Source: Candidatus Merdivicinus excrementipullorum
Lineage (GTDB): Bacteria > Bacillota > Clostridia > Oscillospirales > Ruminococcaceae
Length of the DNA stretch: 50,619 nucleotides
Direction of reading: 5' to 3'
Assembly: GCA_018716725.1 (NCBI GenBank)
Contig: DVJP01000023.1
Location: forward strand, 1-50,619
A program made the position numbers and the translations under genes. The notes under the pieces are model-generated. The model did not search any database, was not told where the DNA came from, and saw nothing but the letters and a program-made list of their open reading frames with translations. Positions 30,899 to 40,342 of this stretch are shown here, piece after piece. Numbering within the stretch: the first letter of the stretch is position 1; each line of letters begins with the position of its first letter.

Positions 30899-31978
30899 TC
30901 AGTGTATCCGCAGATATTCCGCATCCGGCAGGGGAGGCATATTTTCCGCCGGTTTCTGCTGGTACCAGAAAGCAACGGAGGCAATGTCGTCCTGAAGGGG
31001 CAGGTAGCCCCGGTCCGTCCGCCAGCCAAGGGCCTGGATGGTTACCCGAAGGTTCTCTTTAAAATGGATGGGGTCGGTAATATGCCACCGGTACATGGAG
31101 AACCGCTGCTGGCTTTCATAGCCGCTTCTGGGGCGGATCACCTGGGGCAGGCCCGAATAGGGCGTGGTAAATTCCTGGTATTCATGGGTTTCCCGGTTCA
31201 TAAAGTCATAGGAGCCGCCAAAATAATCCTCTGTCCCGGTGCCGCAGATGGTGGGATACTCCGTGTCGCCGTCCAGGTAGAATTTAATCTCCCCTTCCCC
31301 CCACCAGAGGTTGGTGTTGGCCCCCCAGAACAGGGCGGCGCCTACATAGTGGCCTTTTCCCGTAATGCCGTCGGCGATGGTATAAACCTCTTTATACGGC
31401 TGCGGGTTGACCCGGCGGAACTGGGCGTGGAAATAGGCTGCGGTTTTTGGCGTTTCCATAATGGAGTAATTGATCTGGTAGTAAATGTTGGAGGGATAGT
31501 CGTCCCGGTTTTCAATGGTAATCAAAGCCCGGCTCCGGAAGGGCATGGGCCAGTAGCAGTTAAAGCCGCTGCCGGGATTGACGCAGACCGCCAGGGAGGA
31601 AATCTGGCAGAATTTTCCCCAGCCGCACCCGAAAAAGTCGCCAATGGGGCATTCTACCGATGGGACAGGGCTGTTGTCCCAGTATATCCGCAGGATCAGG
31701 CTGCGCCAGTCCCCGGTAGGGGTAAACCACATCTGCCGGATACACCCGGATTCCCGGATATCCGCCAAAACCAGGGTCTGCCCCGGCTCCACCCGGACAA
31801 AGGGGTTGACCTTCCAGCCCTCCCCCAGCTTTGCAGCCTTGTCCGAGGCGATCCCTTCCCCGATTTTGGCCCTGGCGCCGCCGCCTTTTTCACCGGTCAG
31901 ATTTTCCGGCGAAATGGAGCGGCTTTCTTCATCGGACAGCATACAAAGGCTGCCGTTTTGCAGTTCCATACCAATCAT
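30899..31978 (-). CDS. GH172 (DUF2961) family glycoside hydrolase
   Basis: A 359-residue member of the DUF2961 family, now GH172, whose characterised members act on alpha-fructofuranosides and arabinofuranosides. Family features are the N-terminal SRSISPENLTGEKGGG, the jelly-roll core with PIGDFFGCGWG, and the region GEGEIKFYLDGDTEYPTICG followed directly by TGTEDYFGGSYDF, whose glutamates are the likely catalytic pair. No signal peptide. Its start overlaps the stop of the 655-residue protein (ATGA), with GGAGG 7 bases ahead, so both are made together. The true substrate in this locus is unknown. Confidence 0.85.
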   Translation of the reverse strand: MIGMELQNGSLCMLSDEESRSISPENLTGEKGGGARAKIGEGIASDKAAKLGEGWKVNPFVRVEPGQTLVLADIRESGCIRQMWFTPTGDWRSLILRIYWDNSPVPSVECPIGDFFGCGWGKFCQISSLAVCVNPGSGFNCYWPMPFRSRALITIENRDDYPSNIYYQINYSIMETPKTAAYFHAQFRRVNPQPYKEVYTIADGITGKGHYVGAALFWGANTNLWWGEGEIKFYLDGDTEYPTICGTGTEDYFGGSYDFMNRETHEYQEFTTPYSGLPQVIRPRSGYESQQRFSMYRWHITDPIHFKENLRVTIQALGWRTDRGYLPLQDDIASVAFWYQQKPAENMPPLPDAEYLRIH

Positions 31979-33942
31979 TGCGTTTCCTCCGTTCTCAGGG
32001 ACTCATAGGCCGGTATAAATTCCGCCAGGGACGAGCAGGCGGCGCCGTTGCCCCAGTCGAAAATGGTAAATTCCCCGATTCCGTGCTTGGAGCGTTTGTC
32101 CCGGTGATTGTAATTTTCCATCATAAAGCCATACTCCTGCTCATCGAAAAACGGGTGGGCCAGCTCATAGCAGCGTTTGGTTTCCGGGTTTTCCGGGCAG
32201 TACATCATGTAAAAGGACGCTTTCATGGCGGCCTGTGCCCGGAGAAGGTATTCCTTCCGGCCGGTCTGGCGGTAATACCGCAGATAGGTCAGGGCAAACA
32301 GGCTCTGCCGGGCGTCGTTCCATTCGTTGTCCGTGTTCATGACGCCGAAGCCCCCGACGGTTTCCACCAGGGAGAAGTCCGGCCGGATCAGCTGCTGGTA
32401 AAGGGAGATTTCCGCCAGCGCCCGTTCCCCGGCGTCCAGGAACTTGGGTTCCCCGGTCAGCTGGGCGAGACCCAAGAACGCCTCCGCGCACCAGTACATG
32501 CCGAAATTGCACTGGCTGTAAAGGCCGGTTTTCCGGTCCCGTTTCCCATACTGCTTTTCCTCCCACTGGCCGGAGCAGGACCAGTAGGTTTCAAAGTCCT
32601 CCCATTTCCCGTTGGGAAGGATGTCCGCTTCCAGAAATTCTGCGGCTTTTAAGGCGGATTCCTGTACCTGCTTATTGGGGCGGACCTTCAGCCACTCCAG
32701 CATCAGCATAATGTGGGCCGCTGTTTCCGGGCTGTGCCGCAGGTAGGGGGAGAACTCCCGAGTATCCGTTTCCACCCAGGCCGGGAAGCTGCCGTCCGGC
32801 TGCTGGAAGGAGAGCAGGGCGTTCAGATAATTCTCTACATAATCAAGAATTTCCGCCTTTGGCTCAATATCCAGATACCACCGCAGGAGCCAATAACAGG
32901 TCCAGGAGGAGTCCAGCAGATGCACATAGTTTTCATGCCCCTCCGGCCGTCTGGGGGGCGACCAGACCCAGCGCCCGTTTTGCAGGCTGTTCTGCTCGTC
33001 GGCGGCGTAGTATCCGGGGAACAGGCCCTCCTTCTGAGGGGCGGAAAGGGTGAAGCCTAGGGCTTTTTCCGCTTTTTCCCGCCAATCGGGCCGGCCCATG
33101 CGTTCCCCCCATTTAGCGTAGCCCCAGGCGCTGCGCATACAGGAGAACCAAGCCTGGTTCCAGATGCTCTTGGGTTCCCGCCAGGCGTTTTCCTGCCCTA
33201 AGCCCTTTTTCTGCTTGGCGGTAACGATGAACACCACGCCGCCTACCTGGCTGCCGTTTAAGGTAAATTCCTGCCAGCAAAGGTCTTTCCAGCGGTCAAA
33301 AGCCCATTCATAGACATGGTGGACATAGGGAGTCAGGCTGGCCGGGTCACAGGCGGCTTTGGCGATCCCCTGGCCGAAGGTATCCCACAGAAAGCCTGAA
33401 ACGCCTCGGAAATCCCGAGGGGATTCCGGCTTGGGCAGGAGCAGCAGATAGAAGGAAAACTTTAGTTCCCCGGTCATATGGGTAGTTTTCCCGTTCAGAA
33501 TGTGATAGACGTGCCTTGTCTCCTCGTGGTTCCCCACGCCGTAATACATTTGGCGGGTGCGCTGGTCCGAATCCATGATAAAGGGGATGGGGTGGGGGGC
33601 TTCCAGCTCCCGGAGGTTTGGAATCAGCGCCAGCTGTTCTGTCCGGCTCTCCCAGATCATAGCCGGGCTGCGGAAAACCTGCTCGCTGATGACCATATTA
33701 TCCAGGGGAGCCAGCTGCGGGACATGGACGCAGGAAAAATCCTCCGGCAGCTGAAGGGAAACCCGGAACCCGGAAAGGTCAATGGGCGCGCCCAGCTTCA
33801 GGGAAACGGACGCCAGCAGGCATTCCCCCCTGGAAACCGGGATTTTCTTCCAGCCGATTTCCGGGGCCGCCCCCTCCGGGACCTGGCCCCATCCGCCGCT
33901 GTAACAGGAAAAGACGCTGTTTTGAATAATTTGCTCCAGCAT
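31975..33942 (-). CDS. Uncharacterised 655-residue probable alpha/alpha-toroid carbohydrate-active protein
   Basis: I do not recognise a named family. The first ~200 residues look beta-rich. From about residue 240 the protein is a series of paired helices with aromatic, glycine-rich turns (WNQAWFSCMRSAWGYAKWG, LLSFQQPDGSFPAWV, QCNFGMYWCAEAFLGLAQL, NEWNDARQSLFALTYLRYY). This is the look of (alpha/alpha)6 toroids used by glycosidases and polysaccharide lyases. No signal peptide or transmembrane helix is visible. It lies 15 bases behind the sulfatase and overlaps the GH172 gene by 4, so it likely works on the same glycan between desulfation and GH172 action. Catalytic residues cannot be named. 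Confidence 0.6.
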   Translation of the reverse strand: MLEQIIQNSVFSCYSGGWGQVPEGAAPEIGWKKIPVSRGECLLASVSLKLGAPIDLSGFRVSLQLPEDFSCVHVPQLAPLDNMVISEQVFRSPAMIWESRTEQLALIPNLRELEAPHPIPFIMDSDQRTRQMYYGVGNHEETRHVYHILNGKTTHMTGELKFSFYLLLLPKPESPRDFRGVSGFLWDTFGQGIAKAACDPASLTPYVHHVYEWAFDRWKDLCWQEFTLNGSQVGGVVFIVTAKQKKGLGQENAWREPKSIWNQAWFSCMRSAWGYAKWGERMGRPDWREKAEKALGFTLSAPQKEGLFPGYYAADEQNSLQNGRWVWSPPRRPEGHENYVHLLDSSWTCYWLLRWYLDIEPKAEILDYVENYLNALLSFQQPDGSFPAWVETDTREFSPYLRHSPETAAHIMLMLEWLKVRPNKQVQESALKAAEFLEADILPNGKWEDFETYWSCSGQWEEKQYGKRDRKTGLYSQCNFGMYWCAEAFLGLAQLTGEPKFLDAGERALAEISLYQQLIRPDFSLVETVGGFGVMNTDNEWNDARQSLFALTYLRYYRQTGRKEYLLRAQAAMKASFYMMYCPENPETKRCYELAHPFFDEQEYGFMMENYNHRDKRSKHGIGEFTIFDWGNGAACSSLAEFIPAYESLRTEETQ

Positions 33943-33957
33943 AGATGCCCTCCGTTC

Positions 33958-35355
33958 CTATTTCTTAAACCAGTCCCGCTGCGCTTTGCCCAGCCCGCAG
34001 CTGCCGCCCAGGGAACCGGCCAGCCAGGGGGTGGTTTCGTCCCATTCCAAGAGCCGCTGCCGCAAAGCGTCCGCTTCTTCGTCCAAACCGCCGGTTTTGG
34101 CAAGGTTGTTTTCCTGATAGGGGTCGTTGTCCATGTCATAGTAGCGGAAGGCGTCGTTTTCCAGCTTGCGCTTGGGGGTGCCGTCCTGGGTAGAGGTGAG
34201 GATGGAGTACATCCGGTGAGGGGTGCGGACGGCAATTTCCCCGTTGGCGTTTTCAAAAATGGCGTCGTTGTTTTCCATCCGGAATTCCTGGTCTCGGAGC
34301 AGGCCGGACAAATCCTTCCCGTGCATGAAACCGGGGGTGGGGACGCCTGCCAGGGAAAGGATAGTGGGGGCAATGTCGGCCAGGGAGGCCACCGTGTCCT
34401 TCCGGACGCCTTTTTGGAGTTTGCCGGGCAGGCGGAAGATCAGGGGGATCCGCACGGCCTCGTCGTAGACTACATGTTTGTTGTAACAGTCGTGGCTGCC
34501 AAGGCTGTCGCCGTGGTCAGAGGAAAAGATCACCAGGGTATCCTCCTCCAGGCCCTTTTGCCGGAGCATTTCCAAAATCCTGCCAATCTGCCAGTCCACG
34601 CAGGAAATCAGGCCGTAATACTGGGCGGTTAGATCCACCAAATCAAAATTGTTGGGCAGAGTGAGGCCCTCTTTTAAATTCATGTAATAGAGGTAATCGT
34701 GGATGTAGATATGGAACCATCGTTCATTGCGGCAGATGCGGCCGTCAATCATGGTGTTTTCCCGAAGCCGGACATCTTCCCGGCCGTAGCGGAACCGGAA
34801 CCGGTCCGGTACGTCAAAATAGGGCATATGGGGGAGGCTGATGTTGTAGTAAAGGAAAAAGGGCCTTTCGTGGGGCTTGTCCAGATATTGGTTCAGCTGG
34901 TCCAGCTCAAATTCCGGCACGAACCCCTTGGCAATAAAATGATTCCGGTCCGCGTCGAAGTAATCCTGGTCCACATTTAAGTGGTTTACCTTGGGATACA
35001 CAGAGTGGTCGAATCCCACCAGCTTAGGGTACGGCTGCATGTGCCATTTGCCGATGAGGGCGGTTTCGTACCCATTGTCCCGGAGGATCTCCGGCAGGGT
35101 GGCGTTGGGGAAATGAATCCGTTCCGCGTCCGGCTCGAACCAGCATTCCAGCATGCCGGTGCAGGTCCGGGCGTACTGGCCGCTTAACAGCGAGGACCGG
35201 GCCGGAGTGCAGAGAGGGTTGGTAGTGCAGGCCAGCTCAAACCGCACGCCGTCCTGGGCCAGCCGGTCAATGTTTGGCGTCTGCACCACAGGGTGCCCGT
35301 AGCACCCAAGCTCGAAGGGGCGCATTTGGTCGCATAAGATCATGATAACGTTCAT
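33958..35355 (-). CDS. Type I (formylglycine-dependent) sulfatase
   Basis: Hydrolyses sulfate esters, here probably of a glycan. The 465-residue protein starts with the metal-binding ILCDQMRP (D9) and has the catalytic C49-T-P-A-R53 motif in NPLCTPARSSLLSGQ. The cysteine must be oxidised to formylglycine. The second metal site, FSSDHGDSLGSH, is present, with a C-terminal subdomain. There is no signal peptide, so it is cytoplasmic. The cysteine-type site needs an anaerobic sulfatase-maturating enzyme, which is not in the window. Its ATG overlaps the regulator's TGA (ATGA). Confidence 0.93.
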   Translation of the reverse strand: MNVIMILCDQMRPFELGCYGHPVVQTPNIDRLAQDGVRFELACTTNPLCTPARSSLLSGQYARTCTGMLECWFEPDAERIHFPNATLPEILRDNGYETALIGKWHMQPYPKLVGFDHSVYPKVNHLNVDQDYFDADRNHFIAKGFVPEFELDQLNQYLDKPHERPFFLYYNISLPHMPYFDVPDRFRFRYGREDVRLRENTMIDGRICRNERWFHIYIHDYLYYMNLKEGLTLPNNFDLVDLTAQYYGLISCVDWQIGRILEMLRQKGLEEDTLVIFSSDHGDSLGSHDCYNKHVVYDEAVRIPLIFRLPGKLQKGVRKDTVASLADIAPTILSLAGVPTPGFMHGKDLSGLLRDQEFRMENNDAIFENANGEIAVRTPHRMYSILTSTQDGTPKRKLENDAFRYYDMDNDPYQENNLAKTGGLDEEADALRQRLLEWDETTPWLAGSLGGSCGLGKAQRDWFKK

Positions 35356-37676
35356 GGTTCTGATTCCTCCTGGTTTTCCTTGATATTATTGGTAAAGGCC
35401 GCCTCCCGGTACTGCATGGGGGTGATCCCTTCCTGTTTTTTGAATTTGCGGATAAAGTTCGCCTCATCCGCGTACCCGCATTCCTGGATAATTTCCCGGA
35501 TTTTTGCAGAAGACGTCCGCAGAAGGTGTTTGGCACGGTTCATGCGCAGGTCGTCCAGGTAGCGGCTTAAGGTTTCGCCGTGCTGTTCCCGGAAAAAACG
35601 GCTCAGGTAGGACGCCGAGATTTGAAAGCGGGAGGCAACGGTTTCCACATTTAAGGAGGGGTCTGAGTAGTTCGCGTCCAGGAAATTTAGAATGTCCGTA
35701 TATAAGCCGTGGTTGCGGCTGCGCTTTTTCTTTTGGACAATCTGGCAAACCTCGTCCAGAAGCGAGATCGTTTCCTGTTCCAGGTATTCCAGGGGCTGCA
35801 TCCGTCGCGCGGAAAGCTGCTGGAGCTGCAGCAGGTACTGGGCGCCCAGGTCGATATTCAGATCCCCCAACGCCTGCCAAAGATGGGTCATCAGGCCCGA
35901 CCAGATAAACTGGATGGTGTGGGGCGGGAAGGAGCTGTTTTTCAGCTGCTGGACAATTTTTTCCATTTCGCACCGGCAGGCTTCGGCATCTCCCCGCTTT
36001 ACCGCTGTAATCAGGTCGATTTCCTGCTTCAGCGGCATGAGGAAGGAGGACGGGGCCGGCTGGCCTTCCTCCCAGAACTGGACGCCGTTTAGGTTTTTAA
36101 TGACGCTTTGTACTAGGGCCTTCTGCGCCTGTTCAAAGGATTGGACCAGTTCCGCCAAAGCCACCGGGCTTCCCACGCCGGTGTAACAATCGTACTGGAA
36201 ATTCTTTTGAATATGGTCCAGTATGGCGGACAGGGTTTCCTCCAGTTCCTCTTTCCAGTCGTTTTGGCCCCGGGACACCTGCAGAATCAGGGCGGTGACA
36301 TTCTGGTCCGGCAATTCCACGCAGTAGCCGGCGTCGGTTTGTTCCACCAGCTCCTTGAGGGCGTCCTGTACGCCGTATTGGATCAGGTACTGCATTTCTG
36401 CGCCCTGCTTATCCGGCTCTGGGGAGGATTTTTTCTTAAATAGGCTCACGGCGTATTCCCTTTGGGTATCCGGGATATTGGCAAGTTCCAGCAGGTTTTG
36501 GAAAATCTCCCCGGAAACGGATTGGGAATGCCCGTAAAGAAGGAGCCAGAGGGCGTAGTTGCGGATATAACCGATGCCGCTGTATACCTGGTGGGTCAGG
36601 CCCGCGTTTTTCTTTTGGATATCCTCGATGCCGTTTAAAATCAGCGTAATTTCGTTTTTTGCAGCCCCGGCCGGGTCCTTTGCGGTGCGGATGGTTTGGA
36701 CAATTTTATTCAGGGGCCGGTAACTGATGGTGGTAATCAGGGCGACGCCCACAATGCTGAGGATGAGCAGGATACATAAGATCAGCGTGTTAAAATTCCG
36801 CACTCCCTCTAGCTGGGCGTCAAACTGGGAAACCGGCAGCAGGGCCGCATAGATATAATCCTCGCCGTGTGAGGATGCAACCGTCACCGTATAGGAGTCC
36901 CCGCCGAATTCCGTCTGGAAAAAGGAGGAATCCCCGTTTTGGGAAATGGTGCGGGCAACCTCCGTCCCGTCCAGATGGCTGTCCTGGGTCTGATTGGAAA
37001 TTAAAAGTTCGCCTTCAGAATTGAACAGAAAGACAGACCCTTCATAGGCCCCCAAAGCCCGGCTGATCCGCTGCTGCATCTGCTGTTCGTCTATCAGAAA
37101 GAAGACGCCGCCTGCCGCTGCCATACCTGAGGGAGTTGGGTAAATATAGGTCATATACTGGGAAACAGACGTCCCTTCGATTACGTTTTCCAAGGGGCGG
37201 AAATAAGGGGCCGCGCAGTTTTCCAGGTCCTCATAGATCTGAGTTTCCGGCCACTGGCTGTAATTGCGGATGTACCGGAAATAATCCCGCCGAGAGTAGA
37301 AGCCTTCGCTGGTGGCCACATAAGCGGCGTCGCAGTAATGGATACAGATCACCTGGATAATGGAGTTGCTGGAGCGGTATTTTTCCAGTTCTTCCCGAAT
37401 CAAAGATGCCTCATAGCCGCCGGAATTCACTTTATAGAGGGACAGCTTGGGGTTCTGGCACAGTTCCAGCACCGTATGATTTAATTCCTCAATCAGCAAG
37501 TCCATTTCTGAGGAGAGGTGCGCCAGGGAAACATGAATGGACTGTTCCGCCTCTTTTTCCATTAAACTTATCATCCGCCCGGCCATGGTGCTCCAGGCGG
37601 CGACTAAAAGCGTGCTCACAATGGCTAAGAAGGATAAGAAATAAGCAAACAGAACAGGCTTGTTGCGAAAACGCAT
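35352..37676 (-). CDS. Membrane-anchored AraC-type transcriptional regulator
   Basis: A 774-residue one-component sensor. TM1 is at about 7-28 and TM2 at about 297-318; between them lies a ~265-residue extracellular, Cache-like sensing domain. A cytoplasmic linker (~320-655) leads to a C-terminal AraC DNA-binding domain (LNVETVASRFQISASYLSRF and AKIREIIQECGYADEANF, ending GITPMQYREA). Such YesN/YtdP-like regulators commonly sit beside LplABC-type sugar transporters and glycan genes. GGAGGG precedes the ATG. It is embedded between the binding-protein gene and the sulfatase, and its stop overlaps the sulfatase start. Confidence 0.9.
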   Translation of the reverse strand: MRFRNKPVLFAYFLSFLAIVSTLLVAAWSTMAGRMISLMEKEAEQSIHVSLAHLSSEMDLLIEELNHTVLELCQNPKLSLYKVNSGGYEASLIREELEKYRSSNSIIQVICIHYCDAAYVATSEGFYSRRDYFRYIRNYSQWPETQIYEDLENCAAPYFRPLENVIEGTSVSQYMTYIYPTPSGMAAAGGVFFLIDEQQMQQRISRALGAYEGSVFLFNSEGELLISNQTQDSHLDGTEVARTISQNGDSSFFQTEFGGDSYTVTVASSHGEDYIYAALLPVSQFDAQLEGVRNFNTLILCILLILSIVGVALITTISYRPLNKIVQTIRTAKDPAGAAKNEITLILNGIEDIQKKNAGLTHQVYSGIGYIRNYALWLLLYGHSQSVSGEIFQNLLELANIPDTQREYAVSLFKKKSSPEPDKQGAEMQYLIQYGVQDALKELVEQTDAGYCVELPDQNVTALILQVSRGQNDWKEELEETLSAILDHIQKNFQYDCYTGVGSPVALAELVQSFEQAQKALVQSVIKNLNGVQFWEEGQPAPSSFLMPLKQEIDLITAVKRGDAEACRCEMEKIVQQLKNSSFPPHTIQFIWSGLMTHLWQALGDLNIDLGAQYLLQLQQLSARRMQPLEYLEQETISLLDEVCQIVQKKKRSRNHGLYTDILNFLDANYSDPSLNVETVASRFQISASYLSRFFREQHGETLSRYLDDLRMNRAKHLLRTSSAKIREIIQECGYADEANFIRKFKKQEGITPMQYREAAFTNNIKENQEESEP

Positions 37677-37721
37677 TTCCGAGGCTCCCTCCTTTTTTGA
37701 TTTTCCCGGAACGGCACGGAT

Positions 37722-37760
37722 ACCGAAGCCAACTCCTGTCTATCAGTCATTGGCTTCGGT
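37722..37760 (-). other. Hairpin between binding-protein gene and regulator
   Basis: ACCGAAGCCAA (37722-37732) pairs perfectly with TTGGCTTCGGT (37750-37760). It has no T-tract, so it more likely stabilises the 3' end of the abundant binding-protein mRNA and lowers downstream expression than terminates fully. Confidence 0.65.
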
Positions 37761-37776
37761 TCCGTCCGCTTATGGG

Positions 37777-39429
37777 TTATTGTTTGCTTTTGTAATTCTG
37801 ATAGCCTTCATTCCAAATTTCCAGGTATCTGTCCAGCCCCATCTTGTCCAATTCCGCCAGGAAGGAATCCCATTCCGACATGGGGATTTTCCCGGAAACA
37901 AACTGGGCGATCATTTCATCGTAATAGGTGATAATGTCGGTGGACAAAGCGTTCAGCTCCGTCTGCTGGTCGATGTCATAGTTGAAGCTGCTCCAGATTT
38001 CCTTGGGCTTGTACGGCCGCATAACTTCTACCGCATCCATCAGGATGGGGAGGGTGTCGCCGTGACCGTAGGCATATCTGTAATTCTTAATGGTGGGGCC
38101 GCCCATAAAGCGGGGGAAGTACTTTCCGGTGGCCTCGTCTACAGTCAGACCGTCGGGGTTATTGAGGATCAAATCCGTGGGGATGTACTCGCCGTTTTCA
38201 TTGATGGTGTAGGTGAGGCCTTCCACGCCCATCCAGAACAGGGCCTGTCCTTCCTCGCTGTAAAAATATTCGCCCCAGCGGAACGCCACTTCCGGGTATT
38301 CGCATTCTTTGGTGATGACAAAGGAGGTTTTGCTTTGCACGTTGGGGCCTACCAGGGTGTTGATAGGTTCAATATCATCTCTGGCCCGCATAGGTTCCGT
38401 GACAATCACATAATCGTCCTGGTGGGTTTTGCCGATTTGGATGGGATTTTGGAAAATAAAGCTGCCGGCAACGCCCTCCTCGCCTTTGGCCGTAACGGTT
38501 ATATCGTCAATGGTAAAGATTTCCTGGTTCAGCAGGCCGTCCTGGTACAATCCCCGGACATACTCCACCACTTCCCGGAATTCAGGCACGGTTGCGGTAA
38601 ACCGTACCGTGTCGGTTTCCTCATCGCAGTCCACATACATGTTAAAGGAACCGCGGTTGCCTAAGCCCCAGGACCCTTTCAAGTAATGGATAAAGCCGTT
38701 CAGGCCATACCAGGAGGACAGCATCGGGATCTCGTCCTTTTGGCCGTTTCCATTGGGGTCCTCATCCCGGAAAGCCTCCAAAAGCGTCCGGTACTCGTCC
38801 AAGTTGGTGGGCATATCCTGGCCCACTGCGTCCATCCAGGCCTGGTTGATGAAATAGAAGCACCCGACGGAAGTTTCCATACCGGCGATATTGGGGAGGG
38901 AGTAGATGTGGCCGTCATACAGCCGGATGGCGTTTTCTATTTCCGGGTAATCCGCTAAAACATTTTTGAAGTTTTCCCCGTATTCTTCAATTAAGTCGTC
39001 CAGAGGGATAAATACCTGCTGGTCGGGGCCGTAGTTTACCAGGTCGGATTGGGATAAGCCCTGCTTAAAGAATACGTCCGGGTAATCCCCGCTGTTTAAG
39101 AGGATATTTTTCCGTTCTGTCATGGAGCCTTGGTCCACCAGGTCCCATTCGATGTGGACGCCGGTCAGCTTTTCATATTCGTCCCACATGGGCATTTCAT
39201 CGTAATCCACCTGGAGCGGGTGCTTTCCGCAGAAAACTTCCAAGGTTACAGGCTCGTTGACAATGGGCATACCGGTGGGGTTGAAGTTTTCCAGCGCGGC
39301 TTCCGAAGAACTGTCCCCGCTGGAAGCGGCAGACTCTTCCGTGTCTCCGCCGCCTCCGCAGCCGGAAAGGGCTGCCATGGCCAGAAGCATGGCTGTCAGC
39401 GCACTGAGCAGTTGCAGCGATTTTTTCAT
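37777..39429 (-). CDS. Extracellular sugar-binding lipoprotein (LplA type)
   Basis: Substrate-binding protein of an ABC importer, anchored outside the membrane. The N-terminal lipoprotein signal ends in LSGC with C24, followed by a Gly/Ser-rich linker. The mature protein has the cluster D fold, including an EF-hand-like calcium loop DEDPNGNGQKDE at 222-233, typical of long (~500-550) oligosaccharide-binding proteins such as LplA. AGGAGG precedes the ATG. It is third in the transporter operon. The substrate is probably the oligosaccharide handled by the sulfatase, toroid and GH172 proteins. Confidence 0.93.
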   Translation of the reverse strand: MKKSLQLLSALTAMLLAMAALSGCGGGGDTEESAASSGDSSSEAALENFNPTGMPIVNEPVTLEVFCGKHPLQVDYDEMPMWDEYEKLTGVHIEWDLVDQGSMTERKNILLNSGDYPDVFFKQGLSQSDLVNYGPDQQVFIPLDDLIEEYGENFKNVLADYPEIENAIRLYDGHIYSLPNIAGMETSVGCFYFINQAWMDAVGQDMPTNLDEYRTLLEAFRDEDPNGNGQKDEIPMLSSWYGLNGFIHYLKGSWGLGNRGSFNMYVDCDEETDTVRFTATVPEFREVVEYVRGLYQDGLLNQEIFTIDDITVTAKGEEGVAGSFIFQNPIQIGKTHQDDYVIVTEPMRARDDIEPINTLVGPNVQSKTSFVITKECEYPEVAFRWGEYFYSEEGQALFWMGVEGLTYTINENGEYIPTDLILNNPDGLTVDEATGKYFPRFMGGPTIKNYRYAYGHGDTLPILMDAVEVMRPYKPKEIWSSFNYDIDQQTELNALSTDIITYYDEMIAQFVSGKIPMSEWDSFLAELDKMGLDRYLEIWNEGYQNYKSKQ

Positions 39430-39460
39430 AGTGGTTCCTCCTATATTGTGAATTTTAAGG

Positions 39461-40342
39461 TCAGCCTTTAATGGCGCCGACCATAACGCCTTTTACAAAG
39501 TACCGCTGTAAGAAGGGGTACAAAAGCAAAACCGGGACGCTTGCTACCACCATAACCGCGTATTTCAGGCTTTCCGCCAGCATCTGCTGGGTCACGGCCC
39601 CCTCGGTATCCATCATTTCGTCCATTTTCGACTGCATTAACAGTTCCCGGAGGACCATCTGCAAGGGGTATTTTTCACGGTCGGTAATGTAGATCAGGGC
39701 GTTGAAATAGGCGTTCCAGTGACCTACGGCGTACTGCATGGTGATAACCGCCAGGACCGGAATGGATAAGGGCAGGATGATAGTCATTAAAAGGCGGGTG
39801 TTGGAGCAGCCGTCAATCACTGCCGCTTCCCGCAGCTCGTCCGGGATGGAGGACTGGAAGAAGGTGCGCACAATGACCATGCTCCAAACAGATACGGCGC
39901 CGGGCAGGATCATGACCCAGAAATTGTTCAGCAGCCCCAGGTCTTGGATGACCAGATAAGTGGGGATCATGCCGCCGCCGAAGAACATGGTAAAGGCGAA
40001 AAACGCCGTCAGCACGTTCCTGCCGTAAAAATCCTTGCGGGAAAGGGGATAGGCCCCTAAAACCGTCATAATCAGGTTGACGGCGGTCCCCACGATGGTA
40101 TACTGGATGCTGTTCAGATAGCCGGTGACAATATCTTCATTTTGAAACACCTTCTGATAGCCGGCAAAGGTAAAATCAACCGGTATCAGCAGCACCTCTC
40201 CATTCATAACCGCCATAGGGTCGCTGAAGGACGCGCTTAAAATGTAAATCAGAGGATACAGGACAATTAAAGTGATCAGTATTGTCAGGAGCACATTGAA
40301 GAAATTGAATACTTTGTCGGAAAAAGTTTCTTTGATTACCAT
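39461..40342 (-). CDS. Sugar ABC transporter permease (LplC/YtcP type)
   Basis: Inner-membrane permease, 293 residues and about six transmembrane segments, MalG/LplC side. The EAA loop for contacting the ATPase is ELREAAVIDGCSNTRLLMTIILPLS. The family sign DPMAVMNGEVLLIP follows the first helix. GGGGAG precedes the ATG, and the start overlaps the partner permease by 7 bases. No ATPase gene is in the operon, so it probably shares an MsmX/MsmK-like ATPase encoded elsewhere. Confidence 0.92.
   Translation of the reverse strand: MVIKETFSDKVFNFFNVLLTILITLIVLYPLIYILSASFSDPMAVMNGEVLLIPVDFTFAGYQKVFQNEDIVTGYLNSIQYTIVGTAVNLIMTVLGAYPLSRKDFYGRNVLTAFFAFTMFFGGGMIPTYLVIQDLGLLNNFWVMILPGAVSVWSMVIVRTFFQSSIPDELREAAVIDGCSNTRLLMTIILPLSIPVLAVITMQYAVGHWNAYFNALIYITDREKYPLQMVLRELLMQSKMDEMMDTEGAVTQQMLAESLKYAVMVVASVPVLLLYPFLQRYFVKGVMVGAIKG

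Noticed and set aside
30902-32008. 368-codon plus-strand open frame
   Set aside because: Antisense to the GH172 gene, which carries the DUF2961 motifs.
33478-34632. 384-codon plus-strand open frame
   Set aside because: Antisense to the toroid and sulfatase genes, which have motifs, ribosome sites and coupled starts; the frame has no recognisable domain.
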